NCBI RefSeq assembly: GCF_000170755.1
Contig: NZ_ABCK01000024.1
Coordinates: forward strand, 1 to 64,000
Source of the DNA: Lentisphaera araneosa HTCC2155
Lineage (GTDB): Bacteria > Verrucomicrobiota > Lentisphaeria > Lentisphaerales > Lentisphaeraceae
Direction: 5' to 3'
Length of the DNA: 64,000 bases
Within the stretch, counting starts at the first letter, position 1. Each line of letters opens with the position of its first letter. The translations under genes and the position numbers were made by a program. The notes beneath the pieces are model-generated. The model searched no databases. It saw only the letters and a list, made by a program, of their open reading frames with translations, and had not been told where the DNA came from. Shown here piece by piece: positions 18,744 through 27,883 of the stretch.

Positions 18744-20833
18744 AGCTATTAGTTTACGATAAATTTTGGAATTCATTTATTGATTTGCCAAAGAGTACAC
18801 AGAAGAAGGTCGTTGAGTTTCAGAAAAAATTTAGGGAGAACTCTAAATCTTCAGGCATTCATTTAGAGCCAATTTCCACTTTTAAAGATAAATCACTTAG
18901 GTCTGCTCGAGTCGATAAAACCTATCGGGCGATAATAAAGTCACCTGAGTCAGGAGATGTGTACTACTTACTTTGGGTTGACCACCATGATGAAGCTTAT
19001 AAGTGGGCGACCAATAAGATGTTCCAATGGAATGATGTGACGCAGTCTATGCAGATGTTTGCTGCACCTGAAGTCGCCTTCGTTCCAGAGGCAAAAGAAG
19101 AACCTCAAATGGTTCAGAAAGCTTTCTTCAATATGATTGATACTGAGAAGTTGATCAAGATAGGTGTTCCTGAAGTACTACTACCTTCAATTCAGACGAT
19201 AGATACTTTCTCAGATCTTGAAGGCGTGGAAGACTACATTCCTTCCGATGTTTTTGAGTATTTATTTTACTTGCTCGAAGGCGCTAAAATCGATGACTTG
19301 ATTCATGAGATCAATGCGGGCCGTGTCGATGACAAGGATTTAGATAAACAAGTTGAGAGTATCAATAACCAGCGTTCATTCATTGAGCTGACAGATGACT
19401 CATTATTCAATGAAGCCTTATCGGGCTGCTTAAATAAATGGAAGCACTATCTTCACCCATCACAGCGAAAACTTGTGAATGGTGACTTTAAAGGCTCTGT
19501 AAAAGTCAGTGGCGGTGCTGGTACAGGTAAAACGGTCGCAGCTTTGCACCGCTTGAAATTCCTCAGCGAAACTAAACAAGCGAATGAAAAAATAGTCTTC
19601 ACAACTTATACTAGGGCTTTAACGGAAAATCTAAGTAATTTAATTACCGGATTAAGCATAGATACTAAGGACGTTGCCATAATGAATATTGACCAAGTGG
19701 TACTTGGTCTAATAAAAGATTATAAATTGTTCCCAGTTGAGTATAAAGTCTTTGAATATCATTCCGTGAAAAAATCTATTGATCTATGGGAAGAGATAGT
19801 TGAAGAAGAATTGACGAGTTATTCCCCTGAGTTTTTAGAAGCAGAATATAAACAGATTGTGCTCAATAACGCACTTTCATCATTTGATGAGTATGTGAGA
19901 ATCCCCCGTAAAGGTAGAGGTAAGCCGGTAAGCCGTAGACAGCGTAAAGAAATTTGGGGCTATGTTGAAAAATTTAAGTCACTCAGTGAATCGAAAAAAC
20001 TGTATTACAGAGATGAGCTCTTTAATACACTGACAAGACACTTAAATAATGAAGAAAAGAAATCATTTGATTACTGCCTAGTGGATGAGCTTCAAGATTT
20101 CTCCAATGTAGAATTGCGCTTGGTACGTAGCCTGGTTCCAGAAAAAGCGAATGATCTATTCATGGTGGGAGACCCCATGCAAAGTATCTATAGCAAGAGA
20201 ATAAACTTCTCACAAGCAGGGATAAATATTCGTGGTAAAAAGAGCCACCGCTTAAGAATTAATTATAGAACTACAGAAGAAATCAAAAAACTGGCGGTAT
20301 CGGTTATTCAGGATTGTCACTACGATAACTTTGAAGGCGAAGAGGAAGAGAAAGCTGGATATGTATCTCTCTTTCATGGATCAAAGCCCACTTATACAGT
20401 TCACAAAACCAAAGATACTGAAGTAAGCTCAGTATTTGACGCCATCACTAACTTGATTGAAAATGGTTACCAATATTCAGATGTGGCGGTATGTGCCCGG
20501 ACCAAGTCTGGACTTAAAGAGTTCAGGAATGCGCTTCATAAGCAAAAAGTTCCTTATGATGACAATGATAGCGATAAATTCTCTACGAGCAATGCTGTGA
20601 GCCTTCTGACCTTTCATAAAATTAAAGGGCTTGAATTCAAACATGTGTTCATTGTCGATGTGAATGACCGCACGGTTCCAAAACTTCCCTTCGACTTTGA
20701 TGATTACGAGAAAGAAGCGAAGAGCAATTACCTGAGGAATGAGAAGTCTATGGTTTATGTAGCGGTTTCCCGCGCCATCGAAAACGTCACGATCACCGGT
20801 ACCGGCCGTAAATCCGAATTTTTAAAGGTTTAA
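18740..20833 (+). CDS. RelE-like domain fused to UvrD/Rep-type helicase
   Basis: A 697-residue fusion. Residues 1-95 have the pattern of a RelE/ParE-family toxin fold (short basic protein with LRSARVDKTYRAII and YYLLWVDHHDEAYKWA). Residues ~240-690 are a superfamily 1 UvrD helicase: motif I GGAGTGKTVAAL (~255-266), motif II DELQDF (~448), GDPMQSIYS (~472), NYRTTEEI (~505), FHKIKGLEFKHVF (~625) and YVAVSRA (~675). The start overlaps the previous stop as ATGA. The N-terminal part may sense ribosomes/RNA or only serve as an interaction domain; that is open. UvrD-type ATPases act in several defence systems (for example Gabija GajB). Confidence 0.85.
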   Translation: MKLLVYDKFWNSFIDLPKSTQKKVVEFQKKFRENSKSSGIHLEPISTFKDKSLRSARVDKTYRAIIKSPESGDVYYLLWVDHHDEAYKWATNKMFQWNDVTQSMQMFAAPEVAFVPEAKEEPQMVQKAFFNMIDTEKLIKIGVPEVLLPSIQTIDTFSDLEGVEDYIPSDVFEYLFYLLEGAKIDDLIHEINAGRVDDKDLDKQVESINNQRSFIELTDDSLFNEALSGCLNKWKHYLHPSQRKLVNGDFKGSVKVSGGAGTGKTVAALHRLKFLSETKQANEKIVFTTYTRALTENLSNLITGLSIDTKDVAIMNIDQVVLGLIKDYKLFPVEYKVFEYHSVKKSIDLWEEIVEEELTSYSPEFLEAEYKQIVLNNALSSFDEYVRIPRKGRGKPVSRRQRKEIWGYVEKFKSLSESKKLYYRDELFNTLTRHLNNEEKKSFDYCLVDELQDFSNVELRLVRSLVPEKANDLFMVGDPMQSIYSKRINFSQAGINIRGKKSHRLRINYRTTEEIKKLAVSVIQDCHYDNFEGEEEEKAGYVSLFHGSKPTYTVHKTKDTEVSSVFDAITNLIENGYQYSDVAVCARTKSGLKEFRNALHKQKVPYDDNDSDKFSTSNAVSLLTFHKIKGLEFKHVFIVDVNDRTVPKLPFDFDDYEKEAKSNYLRNEKSMVYVAVSRAIENVTITGTGRKSEFLKV

Positions 20834-20835
20834 AA

Positions 20836-22164
20836 ATGCCAGTAGACCTTTTTGATGTAGTTAGAAAAGATAAAGCTCTTGATTTGAATTTTGAAAAAGT
20901 CTATAAGGAGCCTGTTCGGGCTGCTGGACGTACTCTTATAAACAAGATTTATGAATCGTACTATGATAAGGATGGGACTTTTATTCGGCAGTTCCAAGAA
21001 CATAATTTTGACGCCAGGTTGTTTGAATTATATGTCTATGAATATTTAAAAAGTGCTAAATTCACAATCAAAGATGGCTTTACAGCACCGGATTTTTTAG
21101 TTGAAAAAGATAATATTGAGGTTGCGATTGAAGTTACAACCATAAATCCACCCTCTGAGGGGCGACAAAGTATAATGGATATGTCTCCTGAAGAGGTTCA
21201 GTTTCAAGAAGAACATGGAAAAGCATGTAAATTTTCAAATTCTCTTAGAGCCAAAATGGCAAAAAAGTATTGGGAAAAAGAGCATTGTACGAACAAGCCC
21301 TTTGTCATTGCCATCCAAGATTTTCAACAGGACCAGTCACAGATTTTTACTGACAAACCTTTAAGCAATTTTTTATATGGCTTAGACGATGTCGTTAATT
21401 ATGATGAAAATGGTAACCTTGACACTCTACACAAACAGATTGCAGGTCATAAAATTATAGGCAAGGATGTGGAGGTTGATTCTGGTTTTTTTAACGATTT
21501 AGATAATGAAAACTTGAGTGCAGTGATATTTACCAACTCAGGAACTTGGGCAAAATTTACTCGCATGGCCATTAAGTTTGGCTGGGCACCGAACATAACG
21601 GGACAGAGAATTGGCTATAAATTTGATCCAACCCCCAATGCTACATCACCTTTGGTGTTTAGTGAATACCTTGATCCACCAATTCAAAATGAGCGGTGGG
21701 GTGAGGGCTTGGTCGTAATGGAAAACCCCAATGCTAAACACCCATTACCAAGAGATTATTTCCCTTACGCCTTAAGAACGTACATGCAGGACGGTAAACG
21801 ATTGTCAGATGTACCACCGAATTTCATATACTCTTCAACATCTATCATCAATGAAACTGAGAGCCTATACCTTGAAGACGGGACCTTCCTTAAAAAAATA
21901 TCATTAGATGCGTACAAACAGATATATAGATTTCCAGGATTGGAAATGGGGGTATTCAATGAGCTGGAACATTATTATCATTTACAAAAACAACTCGTCT
22001 GTTTTATAGCTCAAGATCAGACAGATAATGATTATTTATATATGATTTTAGGCAATACAGTCGAAGATCCGATGTTCCGCTGTGTTGGCATTCAAAGTGA
22101 TATAGAAAGTTTACCTGAAGCAAGATCTGCCTTACAAGAAGCCGTTCTAAATTATGAAAATTAA
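20836..22164 (+). CDS. PD-(D/E)XK-like putative nuclease
   Basis: A 442-residue protein that starts 2 bp after the UvrD gene. Residues ~58-102 look like a restriction-endonuclease core: an early glutamate in LFELYVYEYLK, then TAPDFLVEK and IEVAIEVTTIN, i.e. D...E-x-T with a hydrophobic strand. The usual lysine is replaced by threonine, so activity is not certain. The rest, including many aromatic residues and an FPGLEMGVFNE stretch, is unassigned. The position between a helicase and SIR2 gene suggests it is part of the same system. Confidence 0.6.
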   Translation: MPVDLFDVVRKDKALDLNFEKVYKEPVRAAGRTLINKIYESYYDKDGTFIRQFQEHNFDARLFELYVYEYLKSAKFTIKDGFTAPDFLVEKDNIEVAIEVTTINPPSEGRQSIMDMSPEEVQFQEEHGKACKFSNSLRAKMAKKYWEKEHCTNKPFVIAIQDFQQDQSQIFTDKPLSNFLYGLDDVVNYDENGNLDTLHKQIAGHKIIGKDVEVDSGFFNDLDNENLSAVIFTNSGTWAKFTRMAIKFGWAPNITGQRIGYKFDPTPNATSPLVFSEYLDPPIQNERWGEGLVVMENPNAKHPLPRDYFPYALRTYMQDGKRLSDVPPNFIYSSTSIINETESLYLEDGTFLKKISLDAYKQIYRFPGLEMGVFNELEHYYHLQKQLVCFIAQDQTDNDYLYMILGNTVEDPMFRCVGIQSDIESLPEARSALQEAVLNYEN

Positions 22165-25100
22165 GGATATAGACTTTCCGGATGAAATACTCCGCGCCCA
22201 AGAGGAAGGCACTTTGGTTGTCTTTGCGGGAGCTGGTGTTTCTATCCCTTCGGGTTTGCCTAACTTTTATGATCTGGTAGATAAGGTTGCCAAAGGGTCA
22301 GGTATTGATTTCTACACGCAACCCGATCTATCTAAAAAAATACTTCCGGCAATTAGTTCATCTGATATAAACTTCAACGATACCACTGTGCAAGAGATGG
22401 TTATAAGGATTAATAAAAGCTTACCCTCGATTAATGAACCTCCGGATAAATTTTTAGGTAAGTTAGAAGATAACGATATAAAAATACATGAACGGTCGGC
22501 GAGTATTTTATCTTCTAATGATTATCAACCAAACTTACTGCATCAATCCATAGTTGATTTATTTAGAGATGAGAAATCTGTTCGTATTGTAACTACGAAC
22601 TTTGATAAGTTATTTACTGACACACTGGGTGCGAAAAAATTTAATGTAGAAACTTACACGGCTCCGGCCTTGCCTTTAGGATCTGATTTTTCAGGTTTAG
22701 TTTATCTACATGGTACCGTAGATAAACCAAGTAACACTGTATTGACTGACCGGGATTTTAGCCAGGCCTACATCACACGAGGCTGGGCACGTTTTTTCAT
22801 TCAGGACATGTTGGAGAACTATACGGTTCTTTTTATTGGTTACAGTTATGATGATATAATCATGTCCTACCTCACGAGGGGGATTGACCTACAGAGTAAA
22901 AAGCATTTTGCTCTCTCAGAGCGTCCCAAAGATCATTGGGATACGCTTAATATAAATGTCATTCCTTTTCCTCTTTATGAAGATGGAGATAAATTTAGAG
23001 CTCTTGGCGAAAGCTTATCTGAGCTTGCTAGATTATCGTCTATGGGAGTATTCGATCACAAAAAGAGAATAAGTGACATAGCACTCAAGCATCCGCCGTT
23101 GCAATTTTCAGAAGAAGATGATTATTTATTGAGAATGATTCAAAAAGCTAATCACCTTAGTACTTTTACAGATGTGGCCAAAGGCGCGGATTGGATAAAA
23201 TGGTCTCAGGAGAGAGCTTTACTAGAGGACCTATTTAATTCGGATCAAAATGAATGTACGGAGCGCTCGAACACTCTGGCTGACTGGTTGTGCCTTAACG
23301 GTATAAGCTCTCCTCAATTATTGCTGGATATCTATTGCAAGTCCACAAAAGGAAAAGGAATAGCATTCCCTCTTTGGAGTAATATGTATCGTCACATGTT
23401 TAACACAAAGTTTGAAGTACATGAGGATACTCGTAAGTTATGGCTACCGGTTCTTTTAGAGAATTGGAATTTTGATTGGAGAGTATCAACTCTAGAAGAT
23501 TTACTAAATCACTTATTAAAAGCGAAAGAGTATGACTTATCACTTCAGGTTATCAGTAAATTGTTTGAACCCCGATTACATGCAACACGTAGTGACAAAA
23601 TCACTTTTCCTATTTGTCAGCATCAGAGCAAGGAACTTTACGAAACGTTGGGTGATTTACCGAGTATTTACCAACGAAAAATCTTTGAACTGTTAGTCTC
23701 TAAATTTCAGCAGGCTCACAGTTTGGCTACTATCTATATGAATTCTTCACGTACTAGATGTGTATTATGTTGGCGAGCGGCTATTGAAGATCATTCGCAA
23801 AACTATTTGCACTACAATATAGATTATCTTGTAAATATTCTTCGTGATATTCTAAAAACGCTTGAGCAAGAAGATTCACACTATTTCGAATATGTGTTAA
23901 AGGCGTGGTTAGAGTCTGATATACCCTTATTTAGACGTTTGGCGGTTAATGCTCTCGGTGACTGTCAAAACTTAGGCCCCAAAGAAAAACTATCTTTAGC
24001 GGTTAATTTAAAGCTGATGAAGGACATTGTAGTCTATCATGAGTTTTTTGTCCTTATAGGAAAACTTTACCCTCAACTTCCTGTAGATGAAAGAAAGGCT
24101 TTAATCTCTCACATAAAAGCTAAGGACAACAAAGAAACCGATCGCTTCGGAGATTATCTTCTTTGGATAAAGGAAAAGTCTCAGGTTGATTGCCCCGTAT
24201 TAAAACAATACATTGAGTACGAAAACCTGGAAGGAAAGACTCTTTCAAAATATGTTGGTTTCTTGAGTTATTCTTATTCATCGTGTTCCGGAGTCAAGAG
24301 TCCATTAAGTGGCGATAAAATAAGGTCTATGCCTGTTCCTGCTTTGATTGATTTTACCTTAAACTTTAAGGATGAGTTTATGGGGGCACGTAAAGATGGC
24401 CTCTTTTTTGAAGTTCGTAACCAAATTATTAAAGATTCCAAATGGGGTATGACTCTTGCCAAATACTTCATTTCGAATGAGGTCGATGAAGAATTACAAA
24501 ATGAATTCACACACCGAGTACTATCTTCCTGGCAGCAGACAACCGTACCCCAAGAATTATGGACTGAAATTCTCAGCCTCTTGGAAAATCATAATGAGGT
24601 TTTTGAGAAAGATTACAACATTTTAAATCTTTTAGAATCAGGTATAAAACATAGCGATTCTCCAATACCTCAAGAGCTATGGAAAAGAGCAGAGACACTG
24701 GTTAGAAAATTATATCTTCAGAGTCAATCAGACGAGTTTGATTTAGAAAACGATGTTCTTTCTCAATCCATTAATCATTCAGGTGGCGTTGCCGCTCAGT
24801 TCTACATTCATTTATTACTCAAGCAGCGGAAACTCGCAGCGGAAGATTGGTCTGGTATTGATGAGTACAATACCGAGATACTGGAACTAATGCTTAATGG
24901 ATCAGACCCTCAAAGTCATTTGTCCCGAGTTTGTTTATTAGGCCAATTGCACCTTTTTTATTACTGGGATCCAGACTGGACTGAAGAGAATATGTTGATA
25001 CACTTTAACTGGGATGGCGATGCGACTAACGCATCTTTAGCTTGGCATGGTTTTTTAGCTTGGGGACATTGGCAATATAATTTCATAGACCAGTGGATTC

Positions 25101-25720
25101 CTTATTACCTTCAATGTTTTGATCATTTAGATGAGCTGGAGAACTTATCTAAACCTCTGGTTGAGCATATCGCTCAGATATATATGTTCGCCGACCTTCC
25201 ACAAGCTACATTAAATGAGTTACTATTAGTACTAAATAAAATCGATGCAACGCAAAGATCTGATTTTACATGCCATCTTGGTTGGCAGCTAGGGCATTTG
25301 GAACAAGAACGAATAGACCAAGTATGGAGCACAAGATTGGAGCCATTGGTTTCTAATAGGCTTCAAGGCATTCCTGTAGTTTATGAGAAACACGAATATA
25401 AAGAACTCATAGAAGTTTTACCGAAATTAAAGGCTTCTTTTAGAGGGGCAGTTGAGTTAATAACATCGCATGAATTCAATGACCTGAATCTAGACTCAAG
25501 TTTATGGCATTACTTATTGAGAACGGATTTGATAGAGGGTGAAGTTCAATCTGTAGCTAAGTTAGTAATTTACATAATTAAAAACAATTCAAATCGATGG
25601 TTGTTTTCAGGCAGGAAATTTAAAGAGTTTTATGAGCGATTATATCCACTTCTTAGTCCAGATCTTAAGCGAAGAATCGATGAATTACTAGAATTAAATA
25701 ATATTTCAATTAGTGGGTAA
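22154..25720 (+). CDS. SIR2-domain NADase-like defence effector (1188 aa)
   Basis: The N-terminal ~290 residues form a SIR2 domain: VFAGAGVSIPSGLPNF (NAD-binding GAGxS, ~23-38), TTNFDKLF (~145-152), YLHGTVD with the presumed catalytic histidine (~185), and LFIGYSYDD (~226-234). The remaining ~900 residues are helical and repeat-like, as in large SIR2 proteins with C-terminal DUF4020-type regions; the DUF name is from memory. SIR2 effectors (Thoeris ThsA, Dsr1/2, Avs5) degrade NAD+ to abort infection, so this is likely the abortive arm of the operon. The ATG at 22154 overlaps the previous gene by 11 bp, making co-translation likely. No helicase or NTPase motif is seen in it. Confidence 0.85.
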   Translation: MKIKDIDFPDEILRAQEEGTLVVFAGAGVSIPSGLPNFYDLVDKVAKGSGIDFYTQPDLSKKILPAISSSDINFNDTTVQEMVIRINKSLPSINEPPDKFLGKLEDNDIKIHERSASILSSNDYQPNLLHQSIVDLFRDEKSVRIVTTNFDKLFTDTLGAKKFNVETYTAPALPLGSDFSGLVYLHGTVDKPSNTVLTDRDFSQAYITRGWARFFIQDMLENYTVLFIGYSYDDIIMSYLTRGIDLQSKKHFALSERPKDHWDTLNINVIPFPLYEDGDKFRALGESLSELARLSSMGVFDHKKRISDIALKHPPLQFSEEDDYLLRMIQKANHLSTFTDVAKGADWIKWSQERALLEDLFNSDQNECTERSNTLADWLCLNGISSPQLLLDIYCKSTKGKGIAFPLWSNMYRHMFNTKFEVHEDTRKLWLPVLLENWNFDWRVSTLEDLLNHLLKAKEYDLSLQVISKLFEPRLHATRSDKITFPICQHQSKELYETLGDLPSIYQRKIFELLVSKFQQAHSLATIYMNSSRTRCVLCWRAAIEDHSQNYLHYNIDYLVNILRDILKTLEQEDSHYFEYVLKAWLESDIPLFRRLAVNALGDCQNLGPKEKLSLAVNLKLMKDIVVYHEFFVLIGKLYPQLPVDERKALISHIKAKDNKETDRFGDYLLWIKEKSQVDCPVLKQYIEYENLEGKTLSKYVGFLSYSYSSCSGVKSPLSGDKIRSMPVPALIDFTLNFKDEFMGARKDGLFFEVRNQIIKDSKWGMTLAKYFISNEVDEELQNEFTHRVLSSWQQTTVPQELWTEILSLLENHNEVFEKDYNILNLLESGIKHSDSPIPQELWKRAETLVRKLYLQSQSDEFDLENDVLSQSINHSGGVAAQFYIHLLLKQRKLAAEDWSGIDEYNTEILELMLNGSDPQSHLSRVCLLGQLHLFYYWDPDWTEENMLIHFNWDGDATNASLAWHGFLAWGHWQYNFIDQWIPYYLQCFDHLDELENLSKPLVEHIAQIYMFADLPQATLNELLLVLNKIDATQRSDFTCHLGWQLGHLEQERIDQVWSTRLEPLVSNRLQGIPVVYEKHEYKELIEVLPKLKASFRGAVELITSHEFNDLNLDSSLWHYLLRTDLIEGEVQSVAKLVIYIIKNNSNRWLFSGRKFKEFYERLYPLLSPDLKRRIDELLELNNISISG

Positions 25721-25744
25721 TGGGAGAATAGAAATGTTTACATG

Positions 25745-25780
25745 GTGTAATGTTACCCTTTGAAAAAGGGGGTATTACAC
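25745..25780. terminator. Long imperfect hairpin after the SIR2 gene
   Basis: GTGTAAT pairs with ATTACAC, then GTT/GGT wobble pairs, then CCCTT with AAGGG around a 5-nt loop (one bulged A), about 15 pairs. It lies 25 bp after the SIR2 stop. There is no U-run on either side, so it may be an RNA end stabiliser or a mobile-element end rather than a classic rho-independent terminator. Confidence 0.4.
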
Positions 25781-25813
25781 AAGCTGAGTACACAATCCGT
25801 AGATCTCAGTTAG

Positions 25814-25921
25814 AACTTACTCACCAATGATGGACGCAAGCACTTGTTGGAGCAATTGCGTGGCTTAGTCAATGTACCAGATATCGACCGAGTAGAAGAA
25901 AATGCTATTAATATTAATTAA
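25814..25921 (+). pseudogene. Remnant of an unknown gene
   Basis: An open stretch of 35 codons without a start, ending TAA at 25919-25921, reads like the tail of a protein (NDGRKHLLEQLRGLVNVP, then DIDRVEE). The LxxLRGLVNVPDIDRV pattern resembles the end of an ACT-type regulatory domain, but it is too short to name. A stop lies directly upstream in frame. Confidence 0.3.
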
Positions 25922-26030
25922 GAATTGAGGGGGATAGGTGAAGTATGTGGGGTCTAATACATAACTGTAAATAGTTATAACTTTTTATATGAAAGTAATT
26001 GGTTAGATATGATAAAGGAGAGAGACAGTA

Positions 26031-26594
26031 ATGAGTAGATTTATAAGAATTAAGCATTGTTATGAAGTAAAACGTTTTTACGAGCTTCAAGAGCTTTTAG
26101 TAGAAAACGAACATGCCGGTAGACTGAGTAAACATTTAATTGATGACTTATGGGGTAACTATAAGCTTCCTAAACTTAGAAATATTGATCCACACTTAGT
26201 ATATGTGGGGACAAATAGTCATGATAAATATACAAGTAAATATGTATGCATTTTAAGGTTGGGCATTTGGGAGCTAGATATATCTTTACTGGATTGGCAC
26301 GATGTGGCTACTGACGGCTTACAAATCATTGCTTTTGAAAATTCATCAATTTTTGAAAAAGTCTTAACTCAAATAAAGAGCAATGGAACACGTAAATATT
26401 TTTCGGAATACGAAACGGATCTCACAAAACCTGCTAGGATTAATTTTGGAGACAAAAGCCTTTTTGTCGAAACAAAGCTATCTGCGAATAATGTTGTTGA
26501 GTTAATTAGAAAAACAGCAGAAGCCTTTAAGTACGATAATTGCGAAGTTTTCATCGATTACCCTGAGGAAATAAGTGTGTCTGAGACGCGTTAA
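26031..26594 (+). CDS. Hypothetical protein (187 aa)
   Basis: I do not recognise this soluble 187-residue protein. ATG 26031 is preceded by AAAGGAGAG at the right distance. It has no signal peptide or membrane segment; the middle is rich in tryptophan/aspartate (LGIWELDISLLDWHD). Its last codons (VSETR, stop) are made by the GTCTGAGACGCG repeat found three more times downstream, so the end of the gene may be set by that repeat. A GIY-YIG nuclease gene follows after 23 bp, perhaps co-transcribed. Confidence 0.65.
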   Translation: MSRFIRIKHCYEVKRFYELQELLVENEHAGRLSKHLIDDLWGNYKLPKLRNIDPHLVYVGTNSHDKYTSKYVCILRLGIWELDISLLDWHDVATDGLQIIAFENSSIFEKVLTQIKSNGTRKYFSEYETDLTKPARINFGDKSLFVETKLSANNVVELIRKTAEAFKYDNCEVFIDYPEEISVSETR

Positions 26595-26597
26595 AAA
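26578..26597 (+). repeat. GTCTGAGACGCG repeat, copy 1
   Basis: GTCTGAGACGCG followed by TTAAAAAT; it overlaps the stop of the 187-residue gene. Related copies are at 27135-27154, 30611-30630 and 30642-30661, all on the plus strand. Confidence 0.45.
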
Positions 26598-26617
26598 TAC
26601 CATGATTTAGGACTAAT

Positions 26618-27082
26618 ATGCATACAATTTCGAAGTTAGATTTTTCAAAAAAGAAAAGGTTTAGTGCCTGGTCCAATTCCCACTTACCAGCAGTGGCAGC
26701 AGGGGTCTATGCTATCTGGGATAATGATGAATTGATTTACTGTGGCATGTCAGGTAGACAAATTGAGAAAGCGATAGAACAAGGCAAAACAAAATATGGA
26801 TTAGTTACACGGCTTAATAGTCATGCCTCGGGAAGGTTAAGTGGGGATCAGTTTTGCGTATATGTAGCTAACCGATTGGTAATACCGCAACTCAACTCTA
26901 ATGACTTAAAGAAGTTTGCCACAGGCGAATACAAGTTAGATACAATGACAAAAAACTATATTCATGATCACTTTGAATACCAATATGTAATTGTAGATAG
27001 CAGTTCAGAAGCTTATGATATTGAGAGTAAAGCAAGAAAAGGGGAGCTATTTGGAGTTAAGCCTTTTTTGAACCCGTTATGA
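26618..27082 (+). CDS. GIY-YIG family nuclease (154 aa)
   Basis: A small protein built around a GIY-YIG nuclease fold. GVYAIW (~29-34) and LIYCGMSG (~39-46) give the two signature strands (YCG in place of YIG), with a basic helix containing RLNSHASGR (~70) and a C-terminal ESKARKGELFGVKPFLNP that supplies the usual glutamate and the PxLNP end. The length is that of a free-standing nuclease domain. It could be a restriction or self-targeting nuclease; the partner is unknown. It lies between two GTCTGAGA repeats. Confidence 0.75.
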   Translation: MHTISKLDFSKKKRFSAWSNSHLPAVAAGVYAIWDNDELIYCGMSGRQIEKAIEQGKTKYGLVTRLNSHASGRLSGDQFCVYVANRLVIPQLNSNDLKKFATGEYKLDTMTKNYIHDHFEYQYVIVDSSSEAYDIESKARKGELFGVKPFLNPL

Positions 27083-27134
27083 TTTATAAAATAACTCGAC
27101 TAAGTCTTGGAAGAGTTTTTTTACTGGTAGACTT

Positions 27135-27154
27135 GTCTGAGAAGCGACATAAAA
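27135..27154 (+). repeat. GTCTGAGA repeat, diverged copy 2
   Basis: GTCTGAGAAGCGACATAAAA, a diverged copy of the repeat at 26578. It also forms AGACTTGTCT with the bases before it. It lies 52 bp after the GIY-YIG stop. Confidence 0.35.
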
Positions 27155-27238
27155 GACTAACGAGAATTTGAGGAAGAGAAAAAAGATGATTTAAAAAAAA
27201 AAATATATCCAAAAACAACTGGAGGGATGAAAGTCTAG

Positions 27239-27535
27239 ATGAGTAATACAAACCAACACATTATAGACTATCTTAATTGGTATTTATCAGAGAAGTGTAA
27301 GATGCGGGCAGCAGTTATGCTGACCGGTTCATGGGGCTCCGGTAAAACGCATTTCCTCAAAAATGAATACATGTTAAATGAACCAAAGAGATTTATTTAC
27401 ATTTCCTTAAATGGAATTGCTTCTGCCGAAGATATCGATGCTTTGTTGATTCAGTCATTACATCTACTACTTGAAAGTAAGGGTGTGAAAATCGGGGGAG
27501 AGATCGCAAAAAGTTTTTTGAAGAATGCATATTAA
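27239..27535 (+). pseudogene. Truncated KAP-family P-loop NTPase
   Basis: Only the first 98 residues remain. GSWGSGKTHFLKNEY (~27-41) is a Walker A motif of the KAP/YobI type, followed by FIYISLNGIASAEDIDALL. KAP NTPases are normally 500 residues or more, with Walker B and membrane or sensor regions, none of which is present before the stop at 27533-27535. The following 350 bp hold no continuation that I can read. GGAGGGATGAAAG upstream is a good ribosome site, so a short peptide may still be made. Confidence 0.65.
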
Positions 27536-27883
27536 GTTAAATATGGTCAGCTAGCACAAACGCTCATGAAGTAACATATATCCTTGATAGCTGAGTTTTG
27601 TATAAAGCTATGTGGAATACCTATGTAAGTTCATAACACTCTTAAACTCCTATGCATGGCCATTAGTTGACCTATGTCATTGCCGGCCCGCTTTACAGTC
27701 AGAGGCTTTGTTTCAATTGTCCTTAAACCAACTTGCTGAATATGAAGGTATAGAAGTATAAATGATAAAGATATTATATACAGACCTTTTTTGATACTTA
27801 ACTATTGCTAATACAGTATATATGTTATATAAAATGTTTTTTTATAAAAATTCTAAATCAAAGTATTAGAAAGGGGGATAGAA
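27536..27883. other. AT-rich gap after the truncated KAP gene
   Basis: 348 bp with no gene that I can support. It probably contains decayed remains of the KAP gene and the promoter of the following lipoprotein gene; no clear promoter or terminator was found. A ribosome site AAAGGGGGAT precedes ATG 27884. Confidence 0.4.

Larger units (their letters stand above)
25721..26030. other. Spacer with hairpin and gene remnant after the defence operon
   Basis: 310 bp without an intact gene. It holds the hairpin at 25745-25780 and an open stretch at 25814-25921 listed separately, then AT-rich sequence up to the ribosome site AAAGGAGAG of the next gene. Confidence 0.5.

Noticed and set aside
824-25720. 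Calling the first operon plain DISARM
   Set aside because: No phospholipase-D-type DrmC gene is present, DrmA and DrmB would be fused, and five extra genes are coupled. I kept the likeness but not the name.
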